A DNA stretch of 64,000 bases, from positions 30,938 through 94,937 of the forward strand of contig JANLHI010000031.1 of NCBI GenBank assembly GCA_024654525.1, read 5' to 3'. Shown piece by piece: positions 1-9,870 of the stretch. This DNA is from Patescibacteria group bacterium (GTDB lineage: Bacteria > Patescibacteria > Paceibacteria > UBA6257 > 2-01-FULL-56-20). Both the position numbers and the translations under genes were made by a program. Every line of letters starts with the position of its first letter. Within the stretch, counting starts at the first letter, position 1. The notes under the pieces were generated by a model. It searched no databases. It saw only the letters and a program-made list of their open reading frames with translations, and was not told the origin of the DNA.

Positions 1-3000
1 GCTATACGCTTCAAAAGTTTAAGCGTTCGAATCAATTCACTTGCATTTCGCAACACCCCATCGTGGTTGCGGGGGATACGGTAAAAAAAGGAGATGTGCT
101 TGTTGATGGCCCTTCTACGGAGAATGGTGTGCTTGCGCTTGGGCAAAATCTTCTTGTTTCGTTCATGTCGTGGGAAGGTGCAAACTTTGAAGACGCGATT
201 ATTCTTTCCGAGCGAGTAGTGCAAAATGACAATTTCTCCTCTATTCATATAGAGGATTATTATTGTGATGTTCGTGATACTAAGCTTGGTCCGGAAATTA
301 CTACGCCGGATATCCCTAATATTTCTGAAGAAAAACTTCGCAACCTTGATGAAGAAGGAATTGTGCGTGTTGGTGCGGAGGTAAAAGCGGGTGATATTCT
401 TGTAGGGAAAATTTCTCCGAAAGGAGAAGCGGAACTTACTGCGGAAGAACGCCTTTTGAGAGCTATTTTTGGAGAGAAGGCGCGCGATGTGAAAGATACA
501 TCTCTTACGCTTCCTCATGGAAAGAGAGGGCGTATCGTGAGTATTAAGGTTTTTGATCGTGAGCAAGGAGATAAATTGGAGCCGGGTATTATCAAACGGA
601 TTCAGGTTGAAGTCGCACAACTTCGTAAAGTGCAGGCGGGAGATAAGCTCGCCGGACGTCACGGAAATAAAGGTGTTATTTCGCAAGTACGTGCAGTTGA
701 AGATATGCCATATCTTCCCGATGGAACTCCGGTTGATATTATTTTGAATCCTCTTGGTGTGGTGTCGCGTATGAATTTGGGACAGGTACTTGAAACGCAT
801 CTTGGTCTCGCTGCTGCGAAACTTGGTTACCGCGCGATAACGCCGGGGTTGGATTCGGCGAGTGAAGAAGATATCAAGAACGAATTGCGTGCGGCGGGAT
901 ACCCGGAAGATGGAAAAACCGTGCTTTATGACGGACGTACCGGAAAGCCTTTTGAAAATCGCGTTTCGGTGGGCGTTATTTATATGTTGAAACTGAACCA
1001 CCTTATAGAAGACAAGGCGCATGTTCGTTCTATCGGGCCTTACTCGCTTATCACGCAACAGCCTCTTGGGGGAAAGGCGCAGTTTGGTGGACAGCGTTTC
1101 GGAGAAATGGAAGTGTGGGCGCTTGAAGGATATGGCGCTAAACATGTATTGCAGGAAATGCTTACCATCAAATCCGATGATGTGGTGGGACGTGCTGCGG
1201 CATACGAATCCATTATTCGTGGAGAAGTTATTAAAGAGCCGAATATTCCCGCATCATTTAATGTATTGGTGAATGAATTGAAATCGCTTGGGTTTAATAT
1301 TGCTCCCATATACGAAGAAGTGGAATCTGTTCATCGTGAGAACTTTTCTGCACTTAAAATCAGCGTGGCGTCTCCGGAAAATATCAGTGAATGGTCACAT
1401 GGAGAAGTTACGAAGCCTGAGACAATCAATTATCGTACGCAACGACCTGAGAAAGACGGGCTTTTCTCGGAGCGTATTTTCGGTCCTACAAAAGATTATG
1501 AATGTTATTGCGGTAAGTATCGGCGCATTCGCTATAAAGGGGTGGTGTGTGACAAATGTGGCGTTGAAGTAACTCGAGCTTCGGTGCGACGTGAACGTAT
1601 TGGTCATATTTCGCTTGCGGTGCCAGTTACTCACATTTGGTTTTTAAAGAGCGTACCATCTCGGTTGAGTTTGATGCTTGATGTATCCTCAATGAAGCTC
1701 GAGAGGGTGGTGTATTACTCGGCGTACATTGTGACTGATGTTGATGAGACTCGGAAGCATGAGGCTCTTACGGAGCTTGAGCGTGAAGTGAAGGGTAAAC
1801 TGAAAATTGTAGGTAAAGATAAAGAGGCAAAGAGCGAAGTGAATTCGGCGGCCGCAGACGTACGCGAAATGCTTGAAGGACTGAGGCGTGGACAAGTCCT
1901 TTCAGAAGGGGAATATTTCAGTTTGGCGCGCAGATTTGGAGGTGTGTTTACTGCAGGTACGGGAGCGAGCGCAATACGGAAAATTCTCGAGAAGATGGAT
2001 CTTCGGAAGGAAATTCAGAGAACGGAAAAAGAAATTGAACTTTCTACCGGAAAAGTAGTGGATGCAAAACATCTTCGACGACTGAAGATGTTGAAGTCGA
2101 TGCTTAAGAACGGTATTCGTCCCGAATGGATGGTACTCACCACATTGCCGGTGCTTCCGCCCGACCTTCGTCCTATGGTGGCACTTGATGGAGGGCGTTA
2201 CGCGACATCGGATTTGAATGATTTGTATCGGCGCGTTATCAATCGCAATAATCGGTTGAAGAAACTTCTTGAAATTAAAGCTCCCGATGTAATCGTGCAA
2301 AACGAAAAACGTATGTTGCAGGAAGCGGTGGATGCGCTTATCGATAATTCAGCTCGTTTCGGCACGCAACAGCTTTCCGCACAGCGAAGACCACTCCGCT
2401 CGCTCGCGGATATGCTTAAGGGAAAGCAAGGACGATTCCGGCAAAATCTTTTGGGAAAGCGTGTGGATTATTCCGGTCGTTCCGTGATTGTGGTAGGTCC
2501 CAAACTTAAACTTGACGAATGCGGACTTCCTAAGCGTATGGCGCTCGAGCTTTTCCGTCCCTTTGTTATTTCTGAAATTGTCCGGCGTGGACTTGCACAT
2601 AATATTCGTGGTGCATCGCGAGTAATTGAAGAGGGAGGGGATGACGTATGGGCTATCCTTGAGGAAATTATCAAGACGCGATATGTACTCTTGAACCGTG
2701 CACCGACATTACACAGGCTTTCTGTGCAGGCATTTCGTCCTATTCTTGTAGAAGGTCTTGCTATTCAAATTCCTCCGCTTGTCTGTGTGGCGTTTAACGC
2801 CGATTTTGACGGTGATCAGATGGCGGTACATCTTCCTCTTTCCGATGTTGCTCAGAAAGAAGCGCGCGAAGTGATGTCTGCGGCACTCAATCTTTTGAAG
2901 CCTGCGACGGGTGAACTTATTGTGAGTCCTACACAAGATATGGTATTGGGTTCGTATTATCTTACCCGATCTGATCCTGATTTTACCGGTACGCCAAAAT

Positions 3001-4967
3001 CATTCCTTGATATCCGCGAAGCGATTCTCTCATACGATATGGGAATAATTGCATTGCATACTCCTCTTGTCGTAAACGGGCTCGAGACAACACTTGGAAG
3101 ACTTATTTTTAATGAAGCGCTTATGGGGACGGTGCCGTATGTGAATGAAGGATTCAACAAGAAAAAACTTTCTCGGTTGATTGAATCCATATTGAGTGCT
3201 CATGGCGTCGAGGTTGCGCGTGATGTGCTTGACCGTGTAAAACTTCTTGGGTTTGAGATGGCGACACTATCTGGTATCACGTGGGCTATTTCCGATCTTG
3301 CGACTCCTGTTGAAAAGGCAGATGTATTGGCTCGTTCGGAGGAAGCGGTATTACGTATTCGTGAGCAGTATCAAGATGGACTTTTGACTGTGCCGGAGCG
3401 TCGCGCGCGTGTGATTAGCGTATGGGAAGCCGCAAAAGCCGACATTGCAAAACTGGTTTCGGTTACGCTTTCTCCCACCAATCCCATTTATCAAATTGTC
3501 GATTCGGGGGCTCGTGGTTCATGGGCTCAGCCTATTCAGATGATGGGTATGAAGGGTTTGGTGCAAAATCCGAAGGGTGAAATTATAGAGCTTCCTCTTC
3601 GCTCTTCTCTTAAAGAAGGTCTTTCCGTGTTGGAATACTTTATTTCCACTCACGGTGCGCGTAAGGGAACGACCGATACGGCGCTCAAAACCGCTCAAGC
3701 GGGGTATCTTACTCGTCGTCTCGTGGATGTATCGCAAGATATCACTATTTCAGAGGAAGATTGCAAAACAAAGGAAGGAGTTGAGATGCGGCGTACAGGA
3801 GAAAAAGATTTTAACTTACCGTTTGGCACTCGTATTTTTTCGCGTACAGTTCTTGAAGATGTTCGTGTGGGAAAGAGGGTGGTGGTGAAAGCAGGAGAAA
3901 TCGTGGATCGTGCTGCTGCCGATCTTATTGAGCAGTCTGATATAGATGTGGTGAAAATTCGTTCGCCTATTGCTTGTAAAACGTTGTATGGCATATGTGC
4001 AAAATGTTACGGCTATGATTTAAGCGATAATAAGCCCGTACAGCTTGGAACTGCGGTGGGAGTGGTTGCTGCGCAATCCATCGGTGAACCGGGAACGCAG
4101 CTTACCATGCGTACATTCCACCTTGGAGGTATGGCGGGTGTTGACATTACCCATGGATTGCCTCGAGTCGAAGAAATTTTCGAGGCGCGTCCTCCGAAGG
4201 GACGTGCGGCGCTTGCGCCCGCAGACGGCGTAGTAACAAAAATTGAAGATCGTGGTGCGCTCAAGATACTTACTTTGCGATTGGAAGGGAAAAAGAAAGA
4301 AGTTGAACTGTCGGTGCCTCGTTCCGCCTTGCTTTTCACGGAAACAGGCAAAGAAGTGCATCGTGGCGATCGACTTTCGGAAGGGAATATCGACCTTCGC
4401 GAGCTTCTTGAGCTCAAAGGTATTTCTGACGTGGAGCGTTATATCGCAAGCGAAGTGCAGCAGATCTATCTTTCTGAAGGTGCCTACATTAACAATAAAC
4501 ATATTGATGTGATTGTACGTCAGATGTTCTCGCGTGTTCGCATAAAAGATGCGGGAGATGCACCGGATTTTGTAGCGGGTGAAATCATAGAGAAGCCCAA
4601 ATTCCTTGAAGTGAATCGCGCGTTGAAAAAGGAAGGGCGAGCGCTTGCGAAAGCAGATCAGATACTTATGGGTATTACGCAGATATCTCTTACTACCGAA
4701 AGTTTCTTGTCCTCCGCATCTTTCCAAGATACCGCTCGCGTATTGGTGCGTGCCGCGGTTGAAGGGCGTGTTGATAAGCTTCGTGGCTTCAAGGAAAATG
4801 TGATTATTGGAAGGTTGATTCCGATTGGTAAGAGAAAATCATCGGTACAAGATGACGTTGCTGATGAACCGGAAAATATAAAAGAAGAGGAAGAGGGGAA
4901 AGTCGAGTCTTCCTCGGATGATTCTCAAAAGGAGAAAGGAGGGGTTGTCGAGGAAATCTCGGGTTGA
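1..4967 (+). CDS. rpoBC: RNA polymerase beta-beta' fusion (RpoB-RpoC), 5' end cut by window
   Basis: The frame is open from base 3 to a TGA at 4965-4967, so the 5' end is outside the window. The first ~430 codons are the C-terminal part of RpoB ([47 protein letters not shown] to about 1302). With no stop codon and only ~17 linker codons (1302-1352) the frame enters RpoC at [11 protein letters not shown], followed by the zinc motif CYCG...CDKC, the catalytic [12 protein letters not shown] (2796 onward), and the second zinc site (C...[11 protein letters not shown]). It encodes both large catalytic subunits as one chain. Fusions of this kind are known in Helicobacter and Wolbachia. A GTG at 1320 after a GAAGAAG could act as an internal start, so separate RpoC synthesis is not excluded. 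The tail is acidic and low in complexity. Confidence 0.95.
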   Translation, partial: YTLQKFKRSNQFTCISQHPIVVAGDTVKKGDVLVDGPSTENGVLALGQNLLVSFMSWEGANFEDAIILSERVVQNDNFSSIHIEDYYCDVRDTKLGPEITTPDIPNISEEKLRNLDEEGIVRVGAEVKAGDILVGKISPKGEAELTAEERLLRAIFGEKARDVKDTSLTLPHGKRGRIVSIKVFDREQGDKLEPGIIKRIQVEVAQLRKVQAGDKLAGRHGNKGVISQVRAVEDMPYLPDGTPVDIILNPLGVVSRMNLGQVLETHLGLAAAKLGYRAITPGLDSASEEDIKNELRAAGYPEDGKTVLYDGRTGKPFENRVSVGVIYMLKLNHLIEDKAHVRSIGPYSLITQQPLGGKAQFGGQRFGEMEVWALEGYGAKHVLQEMLTIKSDDVVGRAAAYESIIRGEVIKEPNIPASFNVLVNELKSLGFNIAPIYEEVESVHRENFSALKISVASPENISEWSHGEVTKPETINYRTQRPEKDGLFSERIFGPTKDYECYCGKYRRIRYKGVVCDKCGVEVTRASVRRERIGHISLAVPVTHIWFLKSVPSRLSLMLDVSSMKLERVVYYSAYIVTDVDETRKHEALTELEREVKGKLKIVGKDKEAKSEVNSAAADVREMLEGLRRGQVLSEGEYFSLARRFGGVFTAGTGASAIRKILEKMDLRKEIQRTEKEIELSTGKVVDAKHLRRLKMLKSMLKNGIRPEWMVLTTLPVLPPDLRPMVALDGGRYATSDLNDLYRRVINRNNRLKKLLEIKAPDVIVQNEKRMLQEAVDALIDNSARFGTQQLSAQRRPLRSLADMLKGKQGRFRQNLLGKRVDYSGRSVIVVGPKLKLDECGLPKRMALELFRPFVISEIVRRGLAHNIRGASRVIEEGGDDVWAILEEIIKTRYVLLNRAPTLHRLSVQAFRPILVEGLAIQIPPLVCVAFNADFDGDQMAVHLPLSDVAQKEAREVMSAALNLLKPATGELIVSPTQDMVLGSYYLTRSDPDFTGTPKSFLDIREAILSYDMGIIALHTPLVVNGLETTLGRLIFNEALMGTVPYVNEGFNKKKLSRLIESILSAHGVEVARDVLDRVKLLGFEMATLSGITWAISDLATPVEKADVLARSEEAVLRIREQYQDGLLTVPERRARVISVWEAAKADIAKLVSVTLSPTNPIYQIVDSGARGSWAQPIQMMGMKGLVQNPKGEIIELPLRSSLKEGLSVLEYFISTHGARKGTTDTALKTAQAGYLTRRLVDVSQDITISEEDCKTKEGVEMRRTGEKDFNLPFGTRIFSRTVLEDVRVGKRVVVKAGEIVDRAAADLIEQSDIDVVKIRSPIACKTLYGICAKCYGYDLSDNKPVQLGTAVGVVAAQSIGEPGTQLTMRTFHLGGMAGVDITHGLPRVEEIFEARPPKGRAALAPADGVVTKIEDRGALKILTLRLEGKKKEVELSVPRSALLFTETGKEVHRGDRLSEGNIDLRELLELKGISDVERYIASEVQQIYLSEGAYINNKHIDVIVRQMFSRVRIKDAGDAPDFVAGEIIEKPKFLEVNRALKKEGRALAKADQILMGITQISLTTESFLSSASFQDTARVLVRAAVEGRVDKLRGFKENVIIGRLIPIGKRKSSVQDDVADEPENIKEEEEGKVESSSDDSQKEKGGVVEEISG

Positions 4968-5000
4968 CGCAATTCCAATATTCAAGTAACCTTTTTCGAC

Positions 5001-5411
5001 ATGGATACTGTATCACGTGAATATGAAGTGGCATTTCTTGTCCGCGAGGAAGATGGGGCGAGCAAAGTGGTCGCGCTTATTGGAAAGTATGGCACCATAC
5101 TTTCGCAGGGGCAGTTAAAAAGAGTTGCCTTTGCGTACCCGATTGAAAAAACCGCTGCGGGGTATTTTGGAACCGTAAAAGTTTCCGTATTGCCGGATGC
5201 AGTGGTGCGTCTTGAAAAGGACCTTGAAACGACGTCGGAAGCACTCCGGTCTTTGGTGCTTCGTCTTCCTGTAGTGAAAGAATCAAGCGTGCAAGATGAG
5301 CAATCGAAGCCGCGACGGGCGCGATTGTCCCGCAGTGAAGTATCTCCAAAGTCTTCTGCGACGCTTACCAACGAAGCTCTTGAGAAGAAGATAGAAGAGA
5401 TATTACAATAG
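5001..5411 (+). CDS. rpsF: 30S ribosomal protein S6
   Basis: A 136-residue bS6 protein of the small subunit platform. The N-terminal ferredoxin-like fold is recognisable from YEVAFLVREE and the strand ending YFGTVKVSVLP. The last ~45 residues form a charged tail (Lys, Arg, Ser, Glu) longer than in the shortest S6 proteins. It lies 33 bases after rpoBC and is followed by ssb, the usual rpsF-ssb pairing, but rpsR (S18), normally next, is absent here. A long inverted repeat separates rpsF from ssb. ATG 5001 is the only reasonable start, and no strong Shine-Dalgarno sequence is visible. Confidence 0.9.
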   Translation: MDTVSREYEVAFLVREEDGASKVVALIGKYGTILSQGQLKRVAFAYPIEKTAAGYFGTVKVSVLPDAVVRLEKDLETTSEALRSLVLRLPVVKESSVQDEQSKPRRARLSRSEVSPKSSATLTNEALEKKIEEILQ

Positions 5412-5516
5412 GAGTAATCGCTAATAATGCGAATTAAGGCAAATAATGCTAATATGACAGCAAGCGGATTTATTCGCATTATTTAATCAAGATTTGCATT
5501 ACTAGCGATTACTCCT
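5410..5516. repeat. Nested inverted repeat between rpsF and ssb
   Basis: A 21-base arm at 5410-5430 (ending GCTAATAATGC) matches the reverse complement of 5496-5516 at 20 of 21 positions. A second, overlapping pair, AATAATGCGAAT (5423-5434) and ATTCGCATTATT (5472-5483), is perfect. The outer right arm ends exactly at the base before the ssb start codon, so folding would hide the ssb initiation region. The string GCGATTACTCC from the right arm recurs just upstream of alaS (32144-32154), which suggests a dispersed element. Confidence 0.8.
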
Positions 5517-5996
5517 ATGAATCTCAACAAAGTTTTTCTCATTGGAAGACTGACTGCCGACCCGCAATTGCGGAATACGCCGGGGGGACAATCGGTGACT
5601 AGTTTCAGCGTTGCGACCAACCGCGTGTGGAACGATAAATTGGGTTCGAAACAGAATGAGACCGAATATCATAATGTGGTAGCATGGGGAAGGAGCGCCG
5701 AAATCGCCTCGCAGTTTTTAAAGAAAGGAAGCATGGCGTTTGTTGAGGGACGTTTGAGAACGCGAACGTGGCAGGATAAACAGGGTCAGACAAGAAAGAC
5801 GACAGAAATCATGCTTGAGCGTCTCCAATTGGGACCGCGCAGCATGGGAGGGGGAGGGTCCGGAGGAGATGCTCCTTTGGGAGGAGGGTTTGCTCCTGCT
5901 CAATCCCGCGAGGAAAGTATTGCGGAAGAAGTGCCGGTGATAGATATTGACGAAGAGGGAAAGGGTGAGATTAAAGAGGAAGACTTGCCTTTTTAG
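5517..5996 (+). CDS. ssb: Single-stranded DNA-binding protein
   Basis: A 159-residue SSB. Residues 1-105 form the OB fold (NKVFLIGRLTADPQLR, FSVATNR, FLKKGSMAFVEGRLRTRTW). A Gly-rich linker follows, then an acidic tail ending EEDLPF, the conserved tip used to recruit replication and repair partners. It binds single-stranded DNA as a tetramer during replication, recombination and repair. It follows rpsF across a 105-base spacer occupied by an inverted repeat that reaches the start codon, which may regulate translation (inference). Confidence 0.96.
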   Translation: MNLNKVFLIGRLTADPQLRNTPGGQSVTSFSVATNRVWNDKLGSKQNETEYHNVVAWGRSAEIASQFLKKGSMAFVEGRLRTRTWQDKQGQTRKTTEIMLERLQLGPRSMGGGGSGGDAPLGGGFAPAQSREESIAEEVPVIDIDEEGKGEIKEEDLPF

Positions 5997-6078
5997 TGTT
6001 TCTGCGTTAAAAATGAGAAACTGGGAGTGGGGATATTCCTTACTCCATTCTCTTTACTACTTACTTTCTCATAAAACC

Positions 6079-6243
6079 GTGGCAAAGAAAATAAAAACAA
6101 CTTTAAAGTTGCAACTTGAAGCGGGTAAGGCAAACCCCTCTCCGTCGTTGCTCCGCTCCTCCTTAAAACCCATCGGTTTTAATATTTCCGCCACGGGAAA
6201 ACTTCCGTTTTCCCGACCCTTTTCCCACGTCGCCGGATTTTAG
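6079..6243 (+). pseudogene. N-terminal remnant of a second rplK (L11)
   Basis: From GTG 6079 the translation starts like L11: 19 of 22 residues match the intact rplK that begins at 6256, but with many synonymous differences, so this is a diverged copy rather than a recent tandem duplication. After ~22 codons the L11 sequence is lost in hairpin-rich sequence (6163-6182 and 6194-6215), and the frame stops at 6241-6243. A matching C-terminal remnant lies downstream of the intact gene at 6767-6799. Confidence 0.75.
6163..6215. repeat. Two small hairpin palindromes inside the rplK remnant
   Basis: TTAAAACC-CATC-GGTTTTAA (6163-6182) and CGGGAAAAC-TTCC-GTTTTCCCG (6194-6215) are perfect inverted repeats with four-base loops. 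The core AAAACCYATCGGTTTT of the first is shared with the palindromes around the PaaX/Cas2-like gene at 11588, apart from one loop base. Confidence 0.75.
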
Positions 6244-6255
6244 TTATTTAAAGCA

Positions 6256-6681
6256 ATGGCAAAAAAAATCAAGACAAAACTTAAGTTACAATTATCTGCT
6301 GGTAAAGCGAATCCGGCTCCGCCCGTGGGAACGGCGCTTGGTCCCCATGGTATTAACATTGCCGAATTTTGTAAGCAGTTTAACGACAAAACAAAAGAAA
6401 TGACGGGCGATGTGGTACCTGCGGAAATCACGATTTTCGAAGACCGAAGTTTCAGTTTTATTTTAAAGACTTCTCCGGCGTCTGCGCTTTTGCGTAAAGC
6501 GGCGGGAATTGAAAAGGGTTCTGCGGATCCGCTAAAAACGAAAGTAGGGAAAGTGACTAAGGCGGATGTGCGTGCGATTGCGGAAAAGAAAATGCCTGAC
6601 TTAAACGCAAACGATTTGGACGCGGCGGAAAAGATTATTCGAGGAACAGCGCGCTCGATGGGGATTGAAGTAATCGATTAG
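6256..6681 (+). CDS. rplK: 50S ribosomal protein L11
   Basis: A full-length 141-residue uL11, the ribosomal stalk-base protein that binds 23S rRNA in the GTPase-associated centre. The N-terminal domain shows [21 protein letters not shown] with the proline-rich hinge. The C-terminal rRNA-binding domain runs to RSMGIEVID. The usual partner rplA (L1) is not adjacent. The gene sits between N- and C-terminal remnants of another L11 gene, so it may have displaced an older copy (inference). Confidence 0.97.
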   Translation: MAKKIKTKLKLQLSAGKANPAPPVGTALGPHGINIAEFCKQFNDKTKEMTGDVVPAEITIFEDRSFSFILKTSPASALLRKAAGIEKGSADPLKTKVGKVTKADVRAIAEKKMPDLNANDLDAAEKIIRGTARSMGIEVID

Positions 6682-6766
6682 CCATATTGTGCGAAGGAGT
6701 GGTCGGGAGGAAAACCGCGAAGCGGATGTTAGAAACCGTGGATTTCTAAGGAGAGAGCGAAGCGAA

Positions 6767-6799
6767 CGACGCAGTATGGGAATAGAAGTAGTGGAGTAG
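6767..6799 (+). pseudogene. C-terminal remnant of a second rplK
   Basis: The codons before TAG 6797 read RRSMGIEVVE. This repeats the end of the intact L11 (RSMGIEV followed by a hydrophobic and an acidic residue, then stop) with different codons. It has no start or domain of its own. The 85 bases between it and rplK contain small hairpins (TTAGAAA...TTTCTAA, CCGCGAAGCGG). Confidence 0.65.
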
Positions 6800-6895
6800 T
6801 TTTGAGGTTTAACTTCTTTCAAGGAGGTTAAACTTCAGCAGGTTGGATTTTTCATAATATTGAGATGTTGAATCTAAATCTTTTCCCAAAATTAA

Positions 6896-6933
6896 AATCA
6901 GCCGGTCCTTCTGGAGCCGGCTGATTTTTTTTT
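6896..6933 (+). terminator. Rho-independent terminator, possibly bidirectional
   Basis: AATCAGCCGG and its complement CCGGCTGATT form a strong stem with a short loop, followed by nine T on the plus strand. The minus-strand side is also U-rich. It can end rplK transcripts and the converging gene at 6956-7522. Confidence 0.85.
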
Positions 6934-6955
6934 GTTGTGACACTACTTGGGAAAC

Positions 6956-7522
6956 TTACGAAGCGTAAGCTTGCAGTAAGTCCTTCGGTATTTTGCCGTC
7001 CCAGACGGGTATGCCTTGAGTATATACCATAAGCTCTCCTCGTTTGTTTCCTTTTGAGAATGCTAGCATCCTACCCCTTTTAAACCGAATGCAGAGTTGT
7101 CCTAGGGACTCATCTTTCACAAATCGGACCAGTCCAATCTCCACATGGTCCCGATTGTTTGATTCATCTCCATCTTCACTAAAGTCGAGGACGATCCAGT
7201 GGTTGGGGTTTGTGAAGTTGGAGTCGTCATCATGAGGGAGAGGGGAGTAGACATAATAGGTGCTTCCCCAAAGCCAGAGAATGATTCCATCAAGTCGAAT
7301 CATGTGAAAGCTTTCCGATCTTCCCCGCCATCTTTTGAAAAGGAAAATGAGAATCGCTTGTCTCCACTGACTTCCTTTGAAGGTTTTAGCTTCGTTATTG
7401 TCCCAGCCGACAGCTCTGTTGACGACCGTAATTTCTTTAACCGGATTTTGCACTGCGCATCCTTTCTCAAGGAACGTTAGCCATGCTTCCGATATTGCCG
7501 AATCGTTCAGCAAATCTAGCAC
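6956..7522 (-). CDS. Hypothetical protein
   Basis: A 188-residue protein not recognised as any family. It has no signal peptide or membrane segment and is rich in Trp, Asp, Arg and Asn, with a segment LDFSEDGDESNNRDHVEIGLV and a C-terminal GELMVYTQGIPVWDG. It is flanked by a terminator and a divergent promoter region shared with tmk. Similar stand-alone orphan genes occur at 9871, 14133 and 47025, but I see no clear sequence relationship among them. Start ATG 7522 is the first in frame. Confidence 0.65.
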   Translation of the reverse strand: MLDLLNDSAISEAWLTFLEKGCAVQNPVKEITVVNRAVGWDNNEAKTFKGSQWRQAILIFLFKRWRGRSESFHMIRLDGIILWLWGSTYYVYSPLPHDDDSNFTNPNHWIVLDFSEDGDESNNRDHVEIGLVRFVKDESLGQLCIRFKRGRMLAFSKGNKRGELMVYTQGIPVWDGKIPKDLLQAYAS

Positions 7523-7584
7523 GGTGACTATCTTTTACTATCATTCAAGAGAAAAGTCAATGTAATTTTAGGAGAAAAACGCTG

Positions 7585-7590
7585 TATACT
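7585..7590 (+). promoter_or_regulatory. Putative -10 box of tmk (short or absent leader)
   Basis: TATACT lies ten bases before the tmk start codon, so transcription would begin about three bases upstream of ATG. No good -35 box is visible 17 bases upstream. Suggestive only. Confidence 0.4.
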
Positions 7591-7599
7591 ATTGTTATC

Positions 7600-8346
7600 A
7601 TGCTCGGAAAATTTATCGTCATCGAAGGCACCGATGGTTCAGGTAAAACCGAGCAATTTAAGCTTCTCTCCTCACGACTTGAAGCCGCGGACGAATTCGC
7701 CCGCCCGCCAAAAAGGGATGAGCGGGGATTTGATGCGGGCGGTCGTTGGAAGATTCAATTGGCAAAATCTGATTTTCCCCAATACGGCAAACCCTCGGCA
7801 TATTTTGCGGAGCAGTATTTGAATGGGAAGTATGGCACCGCCGAGGCGGTAGGTCCGGAGCGTGCCTCAATGTTTTATGCGCTCGACCGGTATGAGGCGT
7901 CGTTTGAGTTGCGGAAGGCGTTAGAGGAGGGGAAGACGGTTGTTTCAAACCGCTACGTGGGTTCCAATCTTGCGCATCAGGGAGGGAAGATTAAGGATAA
8001 CGCCGCGCGGAAAATATTTTTTGAGTGGGGGTATAAGCTCGAATATGAAACGCTGGGAATTCCGAAACCGGATGTGAGCATTGTGCTCCATATGCCCGCC
8101 GCGGTGGCGCAGGAGCTGGTCTTAAAGAAAGGAGAGCGTGCGTACTTGCATGGAGCGAAGCAGGATATCCATGAGGCGGATTTGAAACACCTCGAACGTG
8201 CGGAGGAAACATATCTCGAGATGGTGCGGCTGTTTCCGAAAGACTTTATTTTGGTGGAATGTGTGGAGAACGGGAAGCTTTTGACCATTGAGGAAATACA
8301 TGAGAAAGTGTGGGAGATAGTAAGTAAAGTGATAAACGTTAAGTGA
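7600..8346 (+). CDS. tmk: Thymidylate kinase
   Basis: A 248-residue P-loop kinase that converts dTMP to dTDP with ATP. P-loop GTDGSGKT at residues 10-17, nucleotide-binding FPQY near 59-62, DRY at 96-98, and a Lys/Arg-rich LID region around residues 177-193. Residues ~28-55 form a charged insertion compared with usual Tmk. Its DNA is GC-rich and contains inverted CGCCCGC/GCGGGCG words, so it may be one of the small inserted sequences seen in other genes here. gatB follows 16 bases later. Confidence 0.9.
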   Translation: MLGKFIVIEGTDGSGKTEQFKLLSSRLEAADEFARPPKRDERGFDAGGRWKIQLAKSDFPQYGKPSAYFAEQYLNGKYGTAEAVGPERASMFYALDRYEASFELRKALEEGKTVVSNRYVGSNLAHQGGKIKDNAARKIFFEWGYKLEYETLGIPKPDVSIVLHMPAAVAQELVLKKGERAYLHGAKQDIHEADLKHLERAEETYLEMVRLFPKDFILVECVENGKLLTIEEIHEKVWEIVSKVINVK

Positions 8347-8362
8347 TAATTGGAAAACTGAT

Positions 8363-9769
8363 ATGGAATACAAACCTACAATCGGACTCGAAGTCCATGT
8401 GGAGCTCAAAACCCGAACAAAGATGTTTTGCGATTCGCTCAATGACGCGGATGAAAAGAAGCCGAATAAAAACACTTGTCCCGTGTGTTTGGGACATCCG
8501 GGGACGCTCCCTGTGCCGAATAAAGAGGCAATTAAACATGTTATTCGTGTGGGGTTGGCGCTTGGCGGGAAAATAAATCCGGTCACGAAATTTGACCGTA
8601 AGAACTATTTCTACCCCGATCTTCCGAAAGGGTATCAAATCTCGCAATACGATCAGCCACTTGTGACCGGTGGGAATCTTCTAGGAATAAAAATACGACG
8701 CATTCATTTGGAAGAAGACACGGGAACGCTTGTTCACGCACAAGGATCGAGTTTGGTTGATTTTAATCGTGCCGGTATGCCACTTATGGAACTTGTGACA
8801 GAGCCCGATATTACAAGCGCGGAAGAAGCTGCCGATTTTGGAAGAGAGCTTCAACTGATTCTGCGTTATTTGGGAGTTTCGGATGCTGACATGGAAAAGG
8901 GGCACATGCGTCTTGAAGCGAACGTAAGTCTAAATATGGGAACTAAAGTAGAGATTAAGAATATTAACTCGTTCAAGGCAGCACGGGACGCGACACTTTA
9001 CGAATTAGAGCGCCAAGAAGAACTGCTTCGCGATGGGAAGGACGTGGCGCACGAAACGCGGGGGTGGGATGAAGCAAAACAAATAACAGTGAGCCAACGT
9101 TCAAAGGAAGAGGCGCATGATTATCGCTATTTTCCCGAGCCGGATATTCCGCCGTTTGAGACGGTGGCGTTTGAGCCGGATATTCTCGCAAGGGAGTTAC
9201 CCGAACTTCCGGCGGCGAAACGTACGCGATTTATCCAAGAGTACAAGATAGATGAGGGTCAATCTGCGGTATTAATCAGTAGCCCGAAACTTGCCGAGTA
9301 TTTCGAAGAGTCGGTGAGCGAATTAAAGGAAATGGAGCGTGATGCATCGGCATCTTTGCTTGCGAATTATCTTATTAACGATGTTCGTGCCGTTGCGGTA
9401 GAGAATGGGGTGTCGCTTGAGCAATCGCATGTAAATCCAGAGCATCTCGCGCATCTTGTGGTTCTTATTATACGGGAGAAGATAACAAGTAGGCAGGCGA
9501 AAGATATGCTTGAGAAAATATTTCAAAGTGATGTGGATCCTGAGGATATTTTAAAAGATGAAAGTTATTATGCGATTTCGGATTCCGGTGAACTTGATGT
9601 GATAGTACAGGATGTGTTTGCGGAAAATTCCCAAGCGGTTGCCGATTATAAAAAAGGAAAGATCCAGAGTTTGCAGTTTCTTGTCGGGAAGGCGATGGGA
9701 AAACTCAAAGGGAAGGGGAATCCCGAGGTATTGCGGGAATTGTTTATGGAATATCTTAAGAAGAAATAA
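8363..9769 (+). CDS. gatB: Aspartyl/glutamyl-tRNA(Asn/Gln) amidotransferase subunit B
   Basis: A 468-residue GatB. It is the tRNA-binding and kinase subunit of GatCAB, which converts Glu-tRNA(Gln) or Asp-tRNA(Asn) to the amide form. Diagnostic motifs are IGLEVHVELKT, CPVCLGHPG, FDRKNYFYPDLPKGYQISQYD and YRYFPEPD. The C-terminal helical/YqeY-like tail ends LREL(F)MEYLKKK. gatA and gatC are not in this window. Indirect amide aminoacylation is inferred for this organism. A terminator follows at 9823. Confidence 0.97.
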   Translation: MEYKPTIGLEVHVELKTRTKMFCDSLNDADEKKPNKNTCPVCLGHPGTLPVPNKEAIKHVIRVGLALGGKINPVTKFDRKNYFYPDLPKGYQISQYDQPLVTGGNLLGIKIRRIHLEEDTGTLVHAQGSSLVDFNRAGMPLMELVTEPDITSAEEAADFGRELQLILRYLGVSDADMEKGHMRLEANVSLNMGTKVEIKNINSFKAARDATLYELERQEELLRDGKDVAHETRGWDEAKQITVSQRSKEEAHDYRYFPEPDIPPFETVAFEPDILARELPELPAAKRTRFIQEYKIDEGQSAVLISSPKLAEYFEESVSELKEMERDASASLLANYLINDVRAVAVENGVSLEQSHVNPEHLAHLVVLIIREKITSRQAKDMLEKIFQSDVDPEDILKDESYYAISDSGELDVIVQDVFAENSQAVADYKKGKIQSLQFLVGKAMGKLKGKGNPEVLRELFMEYLKKK

Positions 9770-9822
9770 TCAACATTCTTTGTTAGAATATACGCAGAAC
9801 CTTTATAGCAAAATAAGGGGTC

Positions 9823-9846
9823 TGCGGGTTTCCGACCGCATTTTTT
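9823..9846 (+). terminator. Terminator after gatB
   Basis: A short stem TGCGG/CCGCA with an eight-to-nine-base loop, followed by six T. Confidence 0.6.
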
Positions 9847-9870
9847 CGGATCGATTCAGAAGGATCGCCT

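Noticed and set aside
4020..4727. 235-codon minus-strand frame
   Set aside because: Antisense shadow of the RpoC part of the fusion.
4938..4967. Alternative genetic code with UGA as glycine
   Set aside because: UGA ends rpoBC, dnaG and other genes exactly at family ends, and no in-frame UGA occurs inside conserved genes.
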